DNA of 64,000 nucleotides from S015-6 sp964384945 (GTDB lineage: Bacteria; Desulfobacterota; DSWW01): positions 62,001 to 126,000 of the forward strand of contig CAYLMK010000010.1 of NCBI GenBank assembly GCA_964384945.1, in the 5' to 3' direction. The notes beneath the pieces were generated by a model, which searched no databases, was not told where the DNA came from, and saw only the letters and a program-made list of their open reading frames with translations. A program made the position numbers and the translations under genes. Below, in pieces: positions 25,860-33,370 of the stretch (position 1 is the first letter of the stretch; each line of letters starts with the position of its first letter).

Positions 25860-27425
25860 CTAGGCCCACAGGATGCGCGTGCCCGGGTCCGCACCCTCGG
25901 TCTTCAGACAGCCGGCCGCCAGCAGGCGGCGTACCTGCTCCCCGATCCGCTCCCTGGGAAGGTCGAGACGGCCGCAAAGGTATTCGATGAAGTCATCCAC
26001 GGCCCCTTGCCGGCCGGTTCCGTTCCGCGTTCCCGGGTAGCTCTCCACCAGCCCTTGAAGGATCAGGCTGCGGCCGAACTCGGCGTTGCAGCGGCCCTGC
26101 CAAATCTGTTCCTCCCGGGCAGTGAGCGCCTCGCCGGCGCTCTTCCTTTGGCCGATCCGGTCCAGGTACTCCAGGATCCCGGAGTTGAACGCATCGACGA
26201 CGCGGTCGATCTCCTCCGGTGCGATGGAGCCCGTGGCCGCAACCGATTGATTCGCATCGTAGCGGTCCCAGTCGTCGGTCAGGACCGTCATGCCGTATGC
26301 CTCGCTCCGGTCCCGGACCTCGGTGCCGGGAAAGGGCGCAAGGATGTGAAAGCCGTGGCTTTCGCTCAAGGCCTTGCCGAATTCCATGGTCTGTCTGACG
26401 GTTTCCGGGGTTTCTCCCGGCAGCCCGAGGATGAAGGACATCCAGGGATCGATGCCTGCCTCGTGGCAGAAGGCCGCCGCTCTCCTGCATTGCTCCAGCG
26501 TGGTCTTCTTCTTGATTCGGTCCAGGATCGCCTGGTTGCCGCTTTCGATCCCGAAGCACAGGCCCATGCATCCGGCGGCCTTCATCCGCTCGAGAAGCTC
26601 CTTCGAGACCGTGTCGACTCGCGCGAAGGCCGACCACAGGTGGGAGATCCCCCTTCGAAGGATTTCATCGCAGATCTCCAGGCAGCGAGCCTTGTTGGCC
26701 GTGAACAGGTCGTCGACAATGCAGATTACGGAAAACCCGAGCCGGGAGAGGGTCTCGAACTCATCGACGACCCTTTTCACGTCAAAGTACCGCACCCTTC
26801 GTCCGACCATGCGCCTGCCCACGCAGAAGATGCACTCGTGAGGGCAGCCGCGGGATGTGACCATGGTGATGGGAAAGCCCATGGCCCTGTATTTGCTCAG
26901 CGGCACGAGGTCGATCGCGGGGAAGGGAAGTACGTTGATGTCCTTGATGAAGGCCCTGTCCGCGTTGTGAATCACGGTTCCGTTCGCGCGGTACGAAACG
27001 CCCTCGATCTTCTCCGCGGAGGTTTTCGCGTCCAAGGCCCGGAGCAGCTCCGTGCAGGTGATTTCCCCCTCTCCCCGGACCACATAGTCGACGAAGGCGT
27101 TCTGAGAGAGAATGTTCTCCGCATCGAACGTCACGTGCGGCCCGCCCATCAGGGTAACGAGATCAGGCTGTTCCCTCTTGTAGTCGCTCAGGATTCGCAG
27201 GGCCGCCTTGACGTTCATCGTGACCGAGGTGGACCCGACCGCGTCGGGCCGGAACCTCTCCAGGTTCTCCCGCATGCGTTCCGCAGAGTGAGGCTCGACG
27301 ATGCTGTCTTCGATCCGAACTTCCATTCCTTCTCTGCGCAGGTAAGCCGCCAGGGAGGTCAGGCCCAAAGGGGCCGTCGGTCTTTCTTCAAAGGGGAAGG
27401 GCGCATTGATGAGCAGTATCCTCAT
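25860..27425 (-). CDS. B12-binding radical SAM enzyme, paralogue 2
   Basis: The 521-residue protein is a close paralogue of the gene at 18225-19838, with the same B12-binding-like N-terminus (GGPHVTFDAEN) and CPHECIFC at C194, C198, C201, plus the shared GRRMVG..VRY run after the cluster. LPGETPETVRQTMEF marks the SAM barrel. Substrate unknown. AAGGAAG lies before the ATG at 27425; the frame is open for 20 more codons. The glycosyltransferase gene follows after 20 bases. Confidence 0.9.
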   Translation of the reverse strand: MRILLINAPFPFEERPTAPLGLTSLAAYLRREGMEVRIEDSIVEPHSAERMRENLERFRPDAVGSTSVTMNVKAALRILSDYKREQPDLVTLMGGPHVTFDAENILSQNAFVDYVVRGEGEITCTELLRALDAKTSAEKIEGVSYRANGTVIHNADRAFIKDINVLPFPAIDLVPLSKYRAMGFPITMVTSRGCPHECIFCVGRRMVGRRVRYFDVKRVVDEFETLSRLGFSVICIVDDLFTANKARCLEICDEILRRGISHLWSAFARVDTVSKELLERMKAAGCMGLCFGIESGNQAILDRIKKKTTLEQCRRAAAFCHEAGIDPWMSFILGLPGETPETVRQTMEFGKALSESHGFHILAPFPGTEVRDRSEAYGMTVLTDDWDRYDANQSVAATGSIAPEEIDRVVDAFNSGILEYLDRIGQRKSAGEALTAREEQIWQGRCNAEFGRSLILQGLVESYPGTRNGTGRQGAVDDFIEYLCGRLDLPRERIGEQVRRLLAAGCLKTEGADPGTRILWA

Positions 27426-27595
27426 GGGAGGCTTCCTTTTCTGCACGCCGGATGGGGGATCTTCGCTGACCCCGTCGGAACGCACGTCGGCCTTTCCCGG
27501 AAGACGATCGCGGGAGGGCTCGTGACCGACAGATGAGGATTATCGGAAACCTCCGGGAAATGCAATATCCGGGGCGGCCGGCGAGGCCGGTCCTT

Positions 27596-28195
27596 TCAGG
27601 AGCAGAGCATCCTGCGGAGCCGTTCGGCGGCCTCGACGATCCCTTTGGATTTCCAGAGGTGTTGCCGCATTCCGCGGGGATTGCCGGCCGGGTTTTCCGC
27701 ATAGGCTTTCTCGGCATAGTGCAGGGCAAGGTCCTCGAGGATGCCGATGACCTCCTCCAGGCTCACCTTCTTGTCGACTCTTCCGCGACGCAGGCTGTCC
27801 CAGCGGCTCTTCCTGCCTGTCTCACGCCCGCCCTGAAAGGGATTTCCGCACGGAGTTCTCTCCGTGATCATCCCGACCATGTATTTCTCCTCCTCCACCC
27901 AGCCCTCCAGCAGGAAGGCCCCTCCGAATTCACGGACCAGCACATCCGGGCTCTCGTTCAGCAGCCTGCACAGCCGATAGAGGAAGGCGGATGCCGAGGC
28001 GTCTTCCCCGCCCGCCAGGGCCGCTCGGTAGTACCGGATCACCTGCTCCGGCTCCTCGATCCGGTTCGCCATCCTGCGCGCCCGCAGGAAGGTCATGTCG
28101 GGCTCGTCGAGGACCCTGCACGCCTGCACCTGGCAGGCGTCCGCACGGGTGGGTTGAATCCTGGTTCGGTCAATGTCGTCCAGGCTTTTCGCCAT
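27596..28195 (-). CDS. Hypothetical protein
   Basis: I do not recognise this 199-residue protein. It is hydrophilic, rich in Arg and Glu, mostly helical by appearance (RRMANRIEEPEQVIRYYRAA; VSLEEVIGILEDLALHYAEK) and has no signal peptide or membrane segment. The ATG at 28195 follows GGGAGA. It lies 170 bases upstream of the radical SAM gene on the same strand and may belong to its operon. Confidence 0.55.
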   Translation of the reverse strand: MAKSLDDIDRTRIQPTRADACQVQACRVLDEPDMTFLRARRMANRIEEPEQVIRYYRAALAGGEDASASAFLYRLCRLLNESPDVLVREFGGAFLLEGWVEEEKYMVGMITERTPCGNPFQGGRETGRKSRWDSLRRGRVDKKVSLEEVIGILEDLALHYAEKAYAENPAGNPRGMRQHLWKSKGIVEAAERLRRMLCS

Positions 28196-28796
28196 GCGAA
28201 GGATTCTCCCATGGTTTGTACCCCGTGCAGCTTGAGCAATGCGCATGCCAGCCAGAGGGTGGCAAGAGACAGCGCGGTGTAGATCTTTTTCTTTTCATTC
28301 CGAATGGTTAGCGGTCGTCCGGGCGGCCCCGAGGCCGTGGTTCGAGGCTGCCCGTTTGGGGGAGTGCCGAGGATTGTCCGCCGCGCCCTGATGAGCGCCG
28401 AAAATCGTCTGCCCGGTGTTTGTAACGATTCTTGGGCGGAGGCAGTCGCCCAAGGTCTCAGGAAGAGGGCCGGCGGGGCTTCTTGCGCGCGTCCGCAAGC
28501 AGTTCCCGCCCCTGCGGACGGCCGCATCCATCTCGCAGATGATCTCAGGCGGAAGCTCGGCCAGGTATCGGCATTTCTCGGAGAAGGGATCAAACGGCGT
28601 CCCTCCGCCGAAGCGGATACCTCAGGTTTCTCCTGTCCTCATCCTCCGTGTACCGGAGGATCGTTCTTTGTCTTGTGATCGGTCGTTTCCGGAATCCGGC
28701 CAAGCGTGCAGGCGGAAGGTGAAAGAGTTAGAATAGAAACGAGAAACCTCCCGCGAATTCCGGAACTCGACTTGGACCATGGACGGGGAGAGGATC
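28196..28796. other. Intergenic region between divergent genes
   Basis: About 600 bases without a recognisable gene; the open frames here look like shadows. The last 120 bases (28680-28796) are less GC-rich and hold TAGAAT (28729-28734), a possible -10 box for the acyl-CoA dehydrogenase operon, without a clear -35. Confidence 0.4.
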
Positions 28797-29939
28797 ATGC
28801 TGCAGTGGACAGAGGAGCAGCGGGCGCTCAGAGAGACGGTCCGGCGACTGGCCCGTGAAAAAATCGCGCCGCGAGCGGCGGAAATCGACGAGTCCCAGGA
28901 GTTTCCGGAAGACATCCACCGGCTTTTCGCGCAGCAGGGCCTGCTCAGGCTGAAGATCCCCCAACAATACGGCGGTGTGCCCGCGGATGCGGTTACCTGC
29001 TGCCTCGTGGTCGAGGAAATCGCCCGCGTGGACGGCTCCTCGAGCCTCCTCCTGGTCAATCATCAGGCAGGGCTAGGGCCCCTTCTGGCAGGGCTCACCG
29101 AGGAGCAGAAGGCCGCCTTCTTCCCTGCGATCGCCGAGGAGGGGCAAATCGTCGGCTTCGCCCTCACGGAGCCCGAGTCCGGGTCGGATGCAGCCTCGCT
29201 GCGGACGCGTGCGAAGAAAGAAGGAAATGGCTATCGGCTGAACGGCTGCAAGTGTTTTATCACGAACGGGGGCAAGGCGCAGGCCTACGTCATTTTTGCC
29301 ACCCTGGACCCGTCGCTCCGGAAGCGGGGCATCACGACGTTTCTCGTCGATGCGGGTACCCCGGGCTTGCGGGTGGGCAAGAAGGAAAACAAAATGGGCA
29401 TGCGGGGGTCTCCCACCACGGAACTGCTCCTGGAAGACGTCTACGTCCCCGCCGAGAGGCGCGTCGGACCGGAGGGGGAGGGCTGGCCCATTCTGCTCAA
29501 GGGCCTGTCCGAGACCCGCATCCTGATTGCAGCCCTCTCGGTGGGGCTGGCGGACGGCGCGACCGAGGCGGCGGCCCGTTACGCGGCCAGGCGCACCCAG
29601 TTCGGAAGGCCCGTCTCCTCCTTCCAGGGGATTGCGTTCATGCTTGCGGACATGCTCATGGGCATCGAGACGGCCCGTTCCATTACCTACCGGGCCGCGG
29701 GAATGCAGGACAGGGCCGATCCCCGGGTGCGCAGGTATGCGTCCATGGCCAAGTGCTACGCATCGGACATGGCGATGCGCGTTACGACGGACGCCGTCCA
29801 GATGATGGGCGGGTACGGCTATATGAAGGACTATCCGGTGGAGCGGATGATGCGGGATGCCAAGGTGCTCCAGATCTTCGAGGGGACGAATCAGGTGCAG
29901 CGGATGATCATTGCCAGGGACTATCTTGCGGGCCTGTAG
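28797..29939 (+). CDS. Acyl-CoA dehydrogenase
   Basis: The 380-residue flavoprotein has the full ACAD layout: helical N-domain, the FALTEPESGSDAASLRT flavin/substrate signature, MGMRGSPTTELLLEDV, and a C-terminal domain with the catalytic Glu in IFEGTNQVQRM (about E362). It oxidises a short- or medium-chain acyl-CoA to the enoyl-CoA and would pass electrons to an ETF, which is not encoded in this window. GGGGAGAGG fixes the ATG at 28797; an in-frame ATG at 28779 lacks a ribosome-binding site. It forms an operon with the next gene. Confidence 0.93.
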   Translation: MLQWTEEQRALRETVRRLAREKIAPRAAEIDESQEFPEDIHRLFAQQGLLRLKIPQQYGGVPADAVTCCLVVEEIARVDGSSSLLLVNHQAGLGPLLAGLTEEQKAAFFPAIAEEGQIVGFALTEPESGSDAASLRTRAKKEGNGYRLNGCKCFITNGGKAQAYVIFATLDPSLRKRGITTFLVDAGTPGLRVGKKENKMGMRGSPTTELLLEDVYVPAERRVGPEGEGWPILLKGLSETRILIAALSVGLADGATEAAARYAARRTQFGRPVSSFQGIAFMLADMLMGIETARSITYRAAGMQDRADPRVRRYASMAKCYASDMAMRVTTDAVQMMGGYGYMKDYPVERMMRDAKVLQIFEGTNQVQRMIIARDYLAGL

Positions 29940-29996
29940 CGTGGGGGATGGGAAGGGCTCCGCGGCCACGCGCAACCATCCAGACAGGAGACGGCC

Positions 29997-31163
29997 ATGA
30001 CCGAGGGTGCGACCGACTTCCTCTTGATCGACGAGATGCTGACCGCAGAGGAGCGCATGGTGCGCGATACGGTGCGCGGATTTGTGGAAGAGAGGGTGCT
30101 GCCGACCATTGCCGAGGACTTCGAGCGGGGTGAGGCTCCGACGCACCTCGTCAGGGAGATGGGCGAGATGGGGATCATGGGGGCGACCCTGCCCGAGGCC
30201 TACGGATGCCCGGGGTCCAGCTACGTCGTCTACGGGCTCATTCAGCAGGAACTCGAGCGCGGCGACAGCGGCATTCGAAGCTTCAACTCGGTGCAGAGTT
30301 CCCTGGTCATGTATCCGATCTGCGAATACGGCTCCGAGGAACAGAAACAGTACTGGCTCCCCCGCCTGGCCAGGGGAGAGAAGATCGGATGCTTCGGGCT
30401 GACCGAGGCAGACCACGGATCCGACCCCGGGGGGATGGTGACCCATGCCGTCAGGGACGGCGACGCCTTCGTGATCAACGGCTCCAAGATGTGGATCACG
30501 AACGGAAGCATTGCGGACGTGGCCGTGGTCTGGGCCAAGCTCGACGGCGAGGTCAAGGGCTTTCTCGTGGAGAAGGGCGCGAAGGGCTTTCAGGCGAACC
30601 TCATCAAGCACAAGATGTCCCTCCGTGCGTCGGTCACCTCCGAGCTCGTGTTCGAGGACTGCCGGGTTCCGGCGGACAACATCCTGCCCGGGTCCGGCGG
30701 GCTGCGCTCTCCGCTCGCGTGCCTTGACAAGGCCCGCTACGGGATTGCCTGGGGCGCGATCGGCGCCGCCATGGCCTGCTACGAGGCGTCGGTCCGGTAT
30801 GCCAAGGAAAGGACGCAGTTCGGCAAGCCCATCGGTTCCTTTCAGCTCGTCCAGCGGAAGCTCGCCCTCATGCTCACCGAGATCACAGCGGCGCAGCTCG
30901 TGAATCTTCGCGTCGGCCGGCTCAAGGATGAGGGAAAGGGGAGGCATCAACACACATCCATGGCCAAGATGAACGCCACCGGCAAGGCCCTCGAGATCGC
31001 CCGCATGGCCCGGGACCTGCACGGTGCAAACGGGATTTCGCTCGAGTATCCCGTGATTCGCCACATGAACAACCTGGAATCGGTCCACACTTACGAAGGC
31101 ACCTACGACATCCACCTGCTCGTGCTCGGGCAGGAGATCACGGGCATTCCTGCGTTCCGTTGA
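29997..31163 (+). CDS. Glutaryl-CoA dehydrogenase-type acyl-CoA dehydrogenase
   Basis: The 388-residue protein is closest in pattern to glutaryl-CoA dehydrogenases: CFGLTEADHGSDPGGM, RASVTSELVFEDCRVP, LACLDKARYGIAWGAIGAA and the catalytic Glu in HTYEGTYDIH (E367, where human GCDH has E370). Anaerobes use such enzymes in aromatic or dicarboxylate degradation, some forming crotonyl-CoA and some only glutaconyl-CoA; the choice cannot be made by eye. CAGGAGACGG precedes the ATG. It lies 57 bases after the first dehydrogenase. Confidence 0.9.
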   Translation: MTEGATDFLLIDEMLTAEERMVRDTVRGFVEERVLPTIAEDFERGEAPTHLVREMGEMGIMGATLPEAYGCPGSSYVVYGLIQQELERGDSGIRSFNSVQSSLVMYPICEYGSEEQKQYWLPRLARGEKIGCFGLTEADHGSDPGGMVTHAVRDGDAFVINGSKMWITNGSIADVAVVWAKLDGEVKGFLVEKGAKGFQANLIKHKMSLRASVTSELVFEDCRVPADNILPGSGGLRSPLACLDKARYGIAWGAIGAAMACYEASVRYAKERTQFGKPIGSFQLVQRKLALMLTEITAAQLVNLRVGRLKDEGKGRHQHTSMAKMNATGKALEIARMARDLHGANGISLEYPVIRHMNNLESVHTYEGTYDIHLLVLGQEITGIPAFR

Positions 31164-31201
31164 GGATCGGGATGTCCGGGAAGCCGCGTCCCGCATCGGA
31201 A

Positions 31202-31258
31202 AGACCCCTCCGGCGCTGGATTTCCGTTGCCGGGTTCACTACCCTGTCCGGAGGGTCT
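31202..31258. terminator. Candidate bidirectional terminator
   Basis: AGACCCCTCCGG (31202-31213) pairs with CCGGAGGGTCT (31248-31258), an 11-bp stem with one bulge and a 34-base loop, exactly between two convergent genes. It lacks a U-run, so it may act with Rho or merely protect RNA ends. Confidence 0.4.
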
Positions 31259-31259
31259 G

Positions 31260-31895
31260 TCAGGACTGGCGCCACCACTCGGCCGCCCTTGAGCGACCGG
31301 CGCCGCCGGGTACGGTAGGCCTTGCGGCTCCTCCGTAAAGGCGCAGGAATTGATCCGCCGACATCCAGAAGTCGCTGCGGCGGAGGCCGCGAAGGCTGCG
31401 CCGGGCCTGATCCCAGGGCGTGAAGGCCCTCATGAGGAGCCAGGCGTAGAGTTCTTCCCAGAACTCCATGCATCTCCCCAGGGGATTCTTGTGGGGCGTC
31501 ACGCAGAAGCCCAGCCGCAGGAAGATCCCCTCCGCGGGCGAACGGTCACCGGGGCTGAAAAGCGGGGTCACACCGCCCACGGCCTCGACCCCTGCCATGC
31601 GCGGGTCGGTTCTCATTGCCTCGGCCAGGAGATGCGTGGAGGAGGCCACCATCCGGCGGAGCCTGACCGCCGGGCCGAGGGCGGCCCGGCCGCCCGGCAT
31701 GGGCGGCATGTGCTCGTTCCAGAAATGCAGCTCGAGTATCTTTGCGCCGGAAGGGATCCGGCCGCCGGGCACGGACAGCGGGTAACGGGCCCGCCCGATG
31801 CTCACTCGGAAGATGCAGTCCGGTCGGTCGCAGAATTCGAAGACGCCCGAGAGGCGGCGTAGGATCCGGTCAATGACACGTATCAAGCGTCGCAC
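31260..31895 (-). CDS. YkoP-like domain protein
   Basis: The 211-residue protein matches the YkoP pattern of Bacillus by eye: FRVSIGRARYPLSVPGG, IPSGAKILELHFWNEHMPPM, FLRLGFCVTP and RSDFWMSADQFLRLYG. YkoP-like proteins are found beside polysaccharide deacetylases and lipid-modifying enzymes, and here the neighbour, transcribed divergently, is a YdjC-family deacetylase. Biochemical role unknown. The GTG at 31895 is a best guess for the start, since longer frames overlap the divergent gene. Confidence 0.62.
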   Translation of the reverse strand: MRRLIRVIDRILRRLSGVFEFCDRPDCIFRVSIGRARYPLSVPGGRIPSGAKILELHFWNEHMPPMPGGRAALGPAVRLRRMVASSTHLLAEAMRTDPRMAGVEAVGGVTPLFSPGDRSPAEGIFLRLGFCVTPHKNPLGRCMEFWEELYAWLLMRAFTPWDQARRSLRGLRRSDFWMSADQFLRLYGGAARPTVPGGAGRSRAAEWWRQS

Positions 31896-31944
31896 GGCCG
31901 CCAGTATATAGGTCGTGCGGCAAAAACGCGAGCAGGGCGGCACG

Positions 31945-32658
31945 TTGAGGCAAGTCGTATTCATCGCGGATGATTTCGGGCTGAGCGACCGGATCAATGA
32001 TGCGATCCTGCATGCGCATCGATGCGGGGTGCTGACCGGGGCGTGCTTGATGCTGGGGCAGCCGGCAAGCCGCTCCGCGGTGGAACTGGCCCGCCAACAC
32101 CCCTCGCTGGAGGTCGGGTGGCACCTTCACCTGACCGACAGCCGGCCCCTGACCCGGCCCGAATGGCCTTGGGGACGCTCGCCGGCCGGGGCCGGGTTCG
32201 CGATCGGGTTCTCGGCCAGGATGCGCGAGTTGGCGCGACGGGAGATTGCGCGTCAGTGGGAATCCTATCTGGAAACGGGCCTGCCATGCCGCTTCGTCAA
32301 TGCCCATCATCACCTGCACGTGCACCCGTGGGTCCGGCGGGTTCTCGTAGAGACGCTTTCGTCGAACTTCGAAGGGTGGATGCGCTGGGGCCGGCCGCGC
32401 TTCTTCAGCCGGAACCGCGCAGAGGGGTTCTATCGGGCGCTGGATGCCCTGTTTCAGGCAAGGTACCGTGGAAGGCTTCCCTTCCGAACGAGCACCTCCC
32501 TCTGGGGAATCGATCGCACGTTCCACATGAATTCCCGGGAGATTCTCCAGGTTCTGCCCTCTCTGGGCGAGGGGATACACGAGTTCATGTTTCATCCCCG
32601 AAAGAGGCAGGGAGATCCGGACACCGCCGCCCTGCTGGAGCTCAAGGATTACGTTTGA
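31945..32658 (+). CDS. YdjC/HpnK-like carbohydrate deacetylase
   Basis: The 237-residue protein has the YdjC fold signatures: VVFIADDFGLSDRIN at the N-terminus (metal Asp), GWHLHLTD and VNAHHHLHVHP. Relatives deacetylate N-acetylated sugars (ChbG) or act in bacteriohopane-head-group synthesis (HpnK). With an HpnI-like glycosyltransferase 4 kb away, an HpnK-type lipid role is attractive but unproven. TTG at 31945 puts the start at the usual place for the family; a GTG at 31915 is the alternative. The 3' end overlaps the convergent lolA-like gene by 17 bases. Confidence 0.82.
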   Translation: MRQVVFIADDFGLSDRINDAILHAHRCGVLTGACLMLGQPASRSAVELARQHPSLEVGWHLHLTDSRPLTRPEWPWGRSPAGAGFAIGFSARMRELARREIARQWESYLETGLPCRFVNAHHHLHVHPWVRRVLVETLSSNFEGWMRWGRPRFFSRNRAEGFYRALDALFQARYRGRLPFRTSTSLWGIDRTFHMNSREILQVLPSLGEGIHEFMFHPRKRQGDPDTAALLELKDYV

Positions 32659-33370
32659 GCGGGTCGACGACGGTGTAGCCCTCTTCGATCTCGAAGTCGA
32701 AAAGAGCCTCGTCCAGGTCGGGGTTCAACCGGCGGTGCACGAACCGATTCGTCATGGTCGAGCCGTCCGGGAAGACCAGTTCCGTGGACAGGAGGGCATA
32801 ATCGCTTGCGGCGATCCTCAGCTTGACCCGCTCGAGCAGCCTCCTGGCCATCTCGGAGGCGGGCCTCAGCTCGAATTCCCAGGACTTCTTCAGCCGCCGG
32901 GTCGAGACGATCTCGTACTGGGCGAAGAACGTGTCCGCATCCCTGGGAAAGCCCACCTCGAGGAGTGCCAGGGCCTGTTTCCACGCCGGGTCGACATCCG
33001 CGCCTGCGGCAAATCGCTCGACCTGCTTGAGCCGTGGGTAGATGACCAGCAACTCCTCGTCCTTCCGCAGCGCGATGGTGCGCGGCGGGTCGCCCAGCTG
33101 CCAGCGGAATCGGTTCGGGAGACGGAACCAGACCCGGCCCCTGGACTTGAGTGGGCGGGCCAAGGATTTCAGGTTGCGCACCTGCACCACGTCGGCGGAC
33201 CAGGTTCTGATCTTCGCCTGCTCTCCGAGCCAGGCGTAAAGGAATTCCCGGGACGAGTCGATGCCGGCCTTTGCCTCGAAAATCCGGGGAAGAATCAACA
33301 GAAAGGCCGCCGCCAGGAGGCCCCGCATCCAGAACCTTTGGCTGTATGGCGCCCTTGCGCAGTCCCTCAT
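32642..33370 (-). CDS. LolA-like periplasmic lipid carrier
   Basis: The 242-residue protein has an N-terminal hydrophobic segment (MRGLLAAAFLLILPRIFEAKA at about 15-35) and a LolA/LppX-like body: RTWSADVVQVRNLKSLARP, GRVWFRLPNRFRWQLGDP and DGSTMTNRFVHRRLNP. Such proteins ferry lipids or lipoproteins across the periplasm; the version paired with an MMPL exporter is typical of aryl-polyene-like and hopanoid-like export clusters. Its ATG overlaps the exporter stop by 4 bases. Confidence 0.85.
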   Translation of the reverse strand: MRDCARAPYSQRFWMRGLLAAAFLLILPRIFEAKAGIDSSREFLYAWLGEQAKIRTWSADVVQVRNLKSLARPLKSRGRVWFRLPNRFRWQLGDPPRTIALRKDEELLVIYPRLKQVERFAAGADVDPAWKQALALLEVGFPRDADTFFAQYEIVSTRRLKKSWEFELRPASEMARRLLERVKLRIAASDYALLSTELVFPDGSTMTNRFVHRRLNPDLDEALFDFEIEEGYTVVDPLKRNP

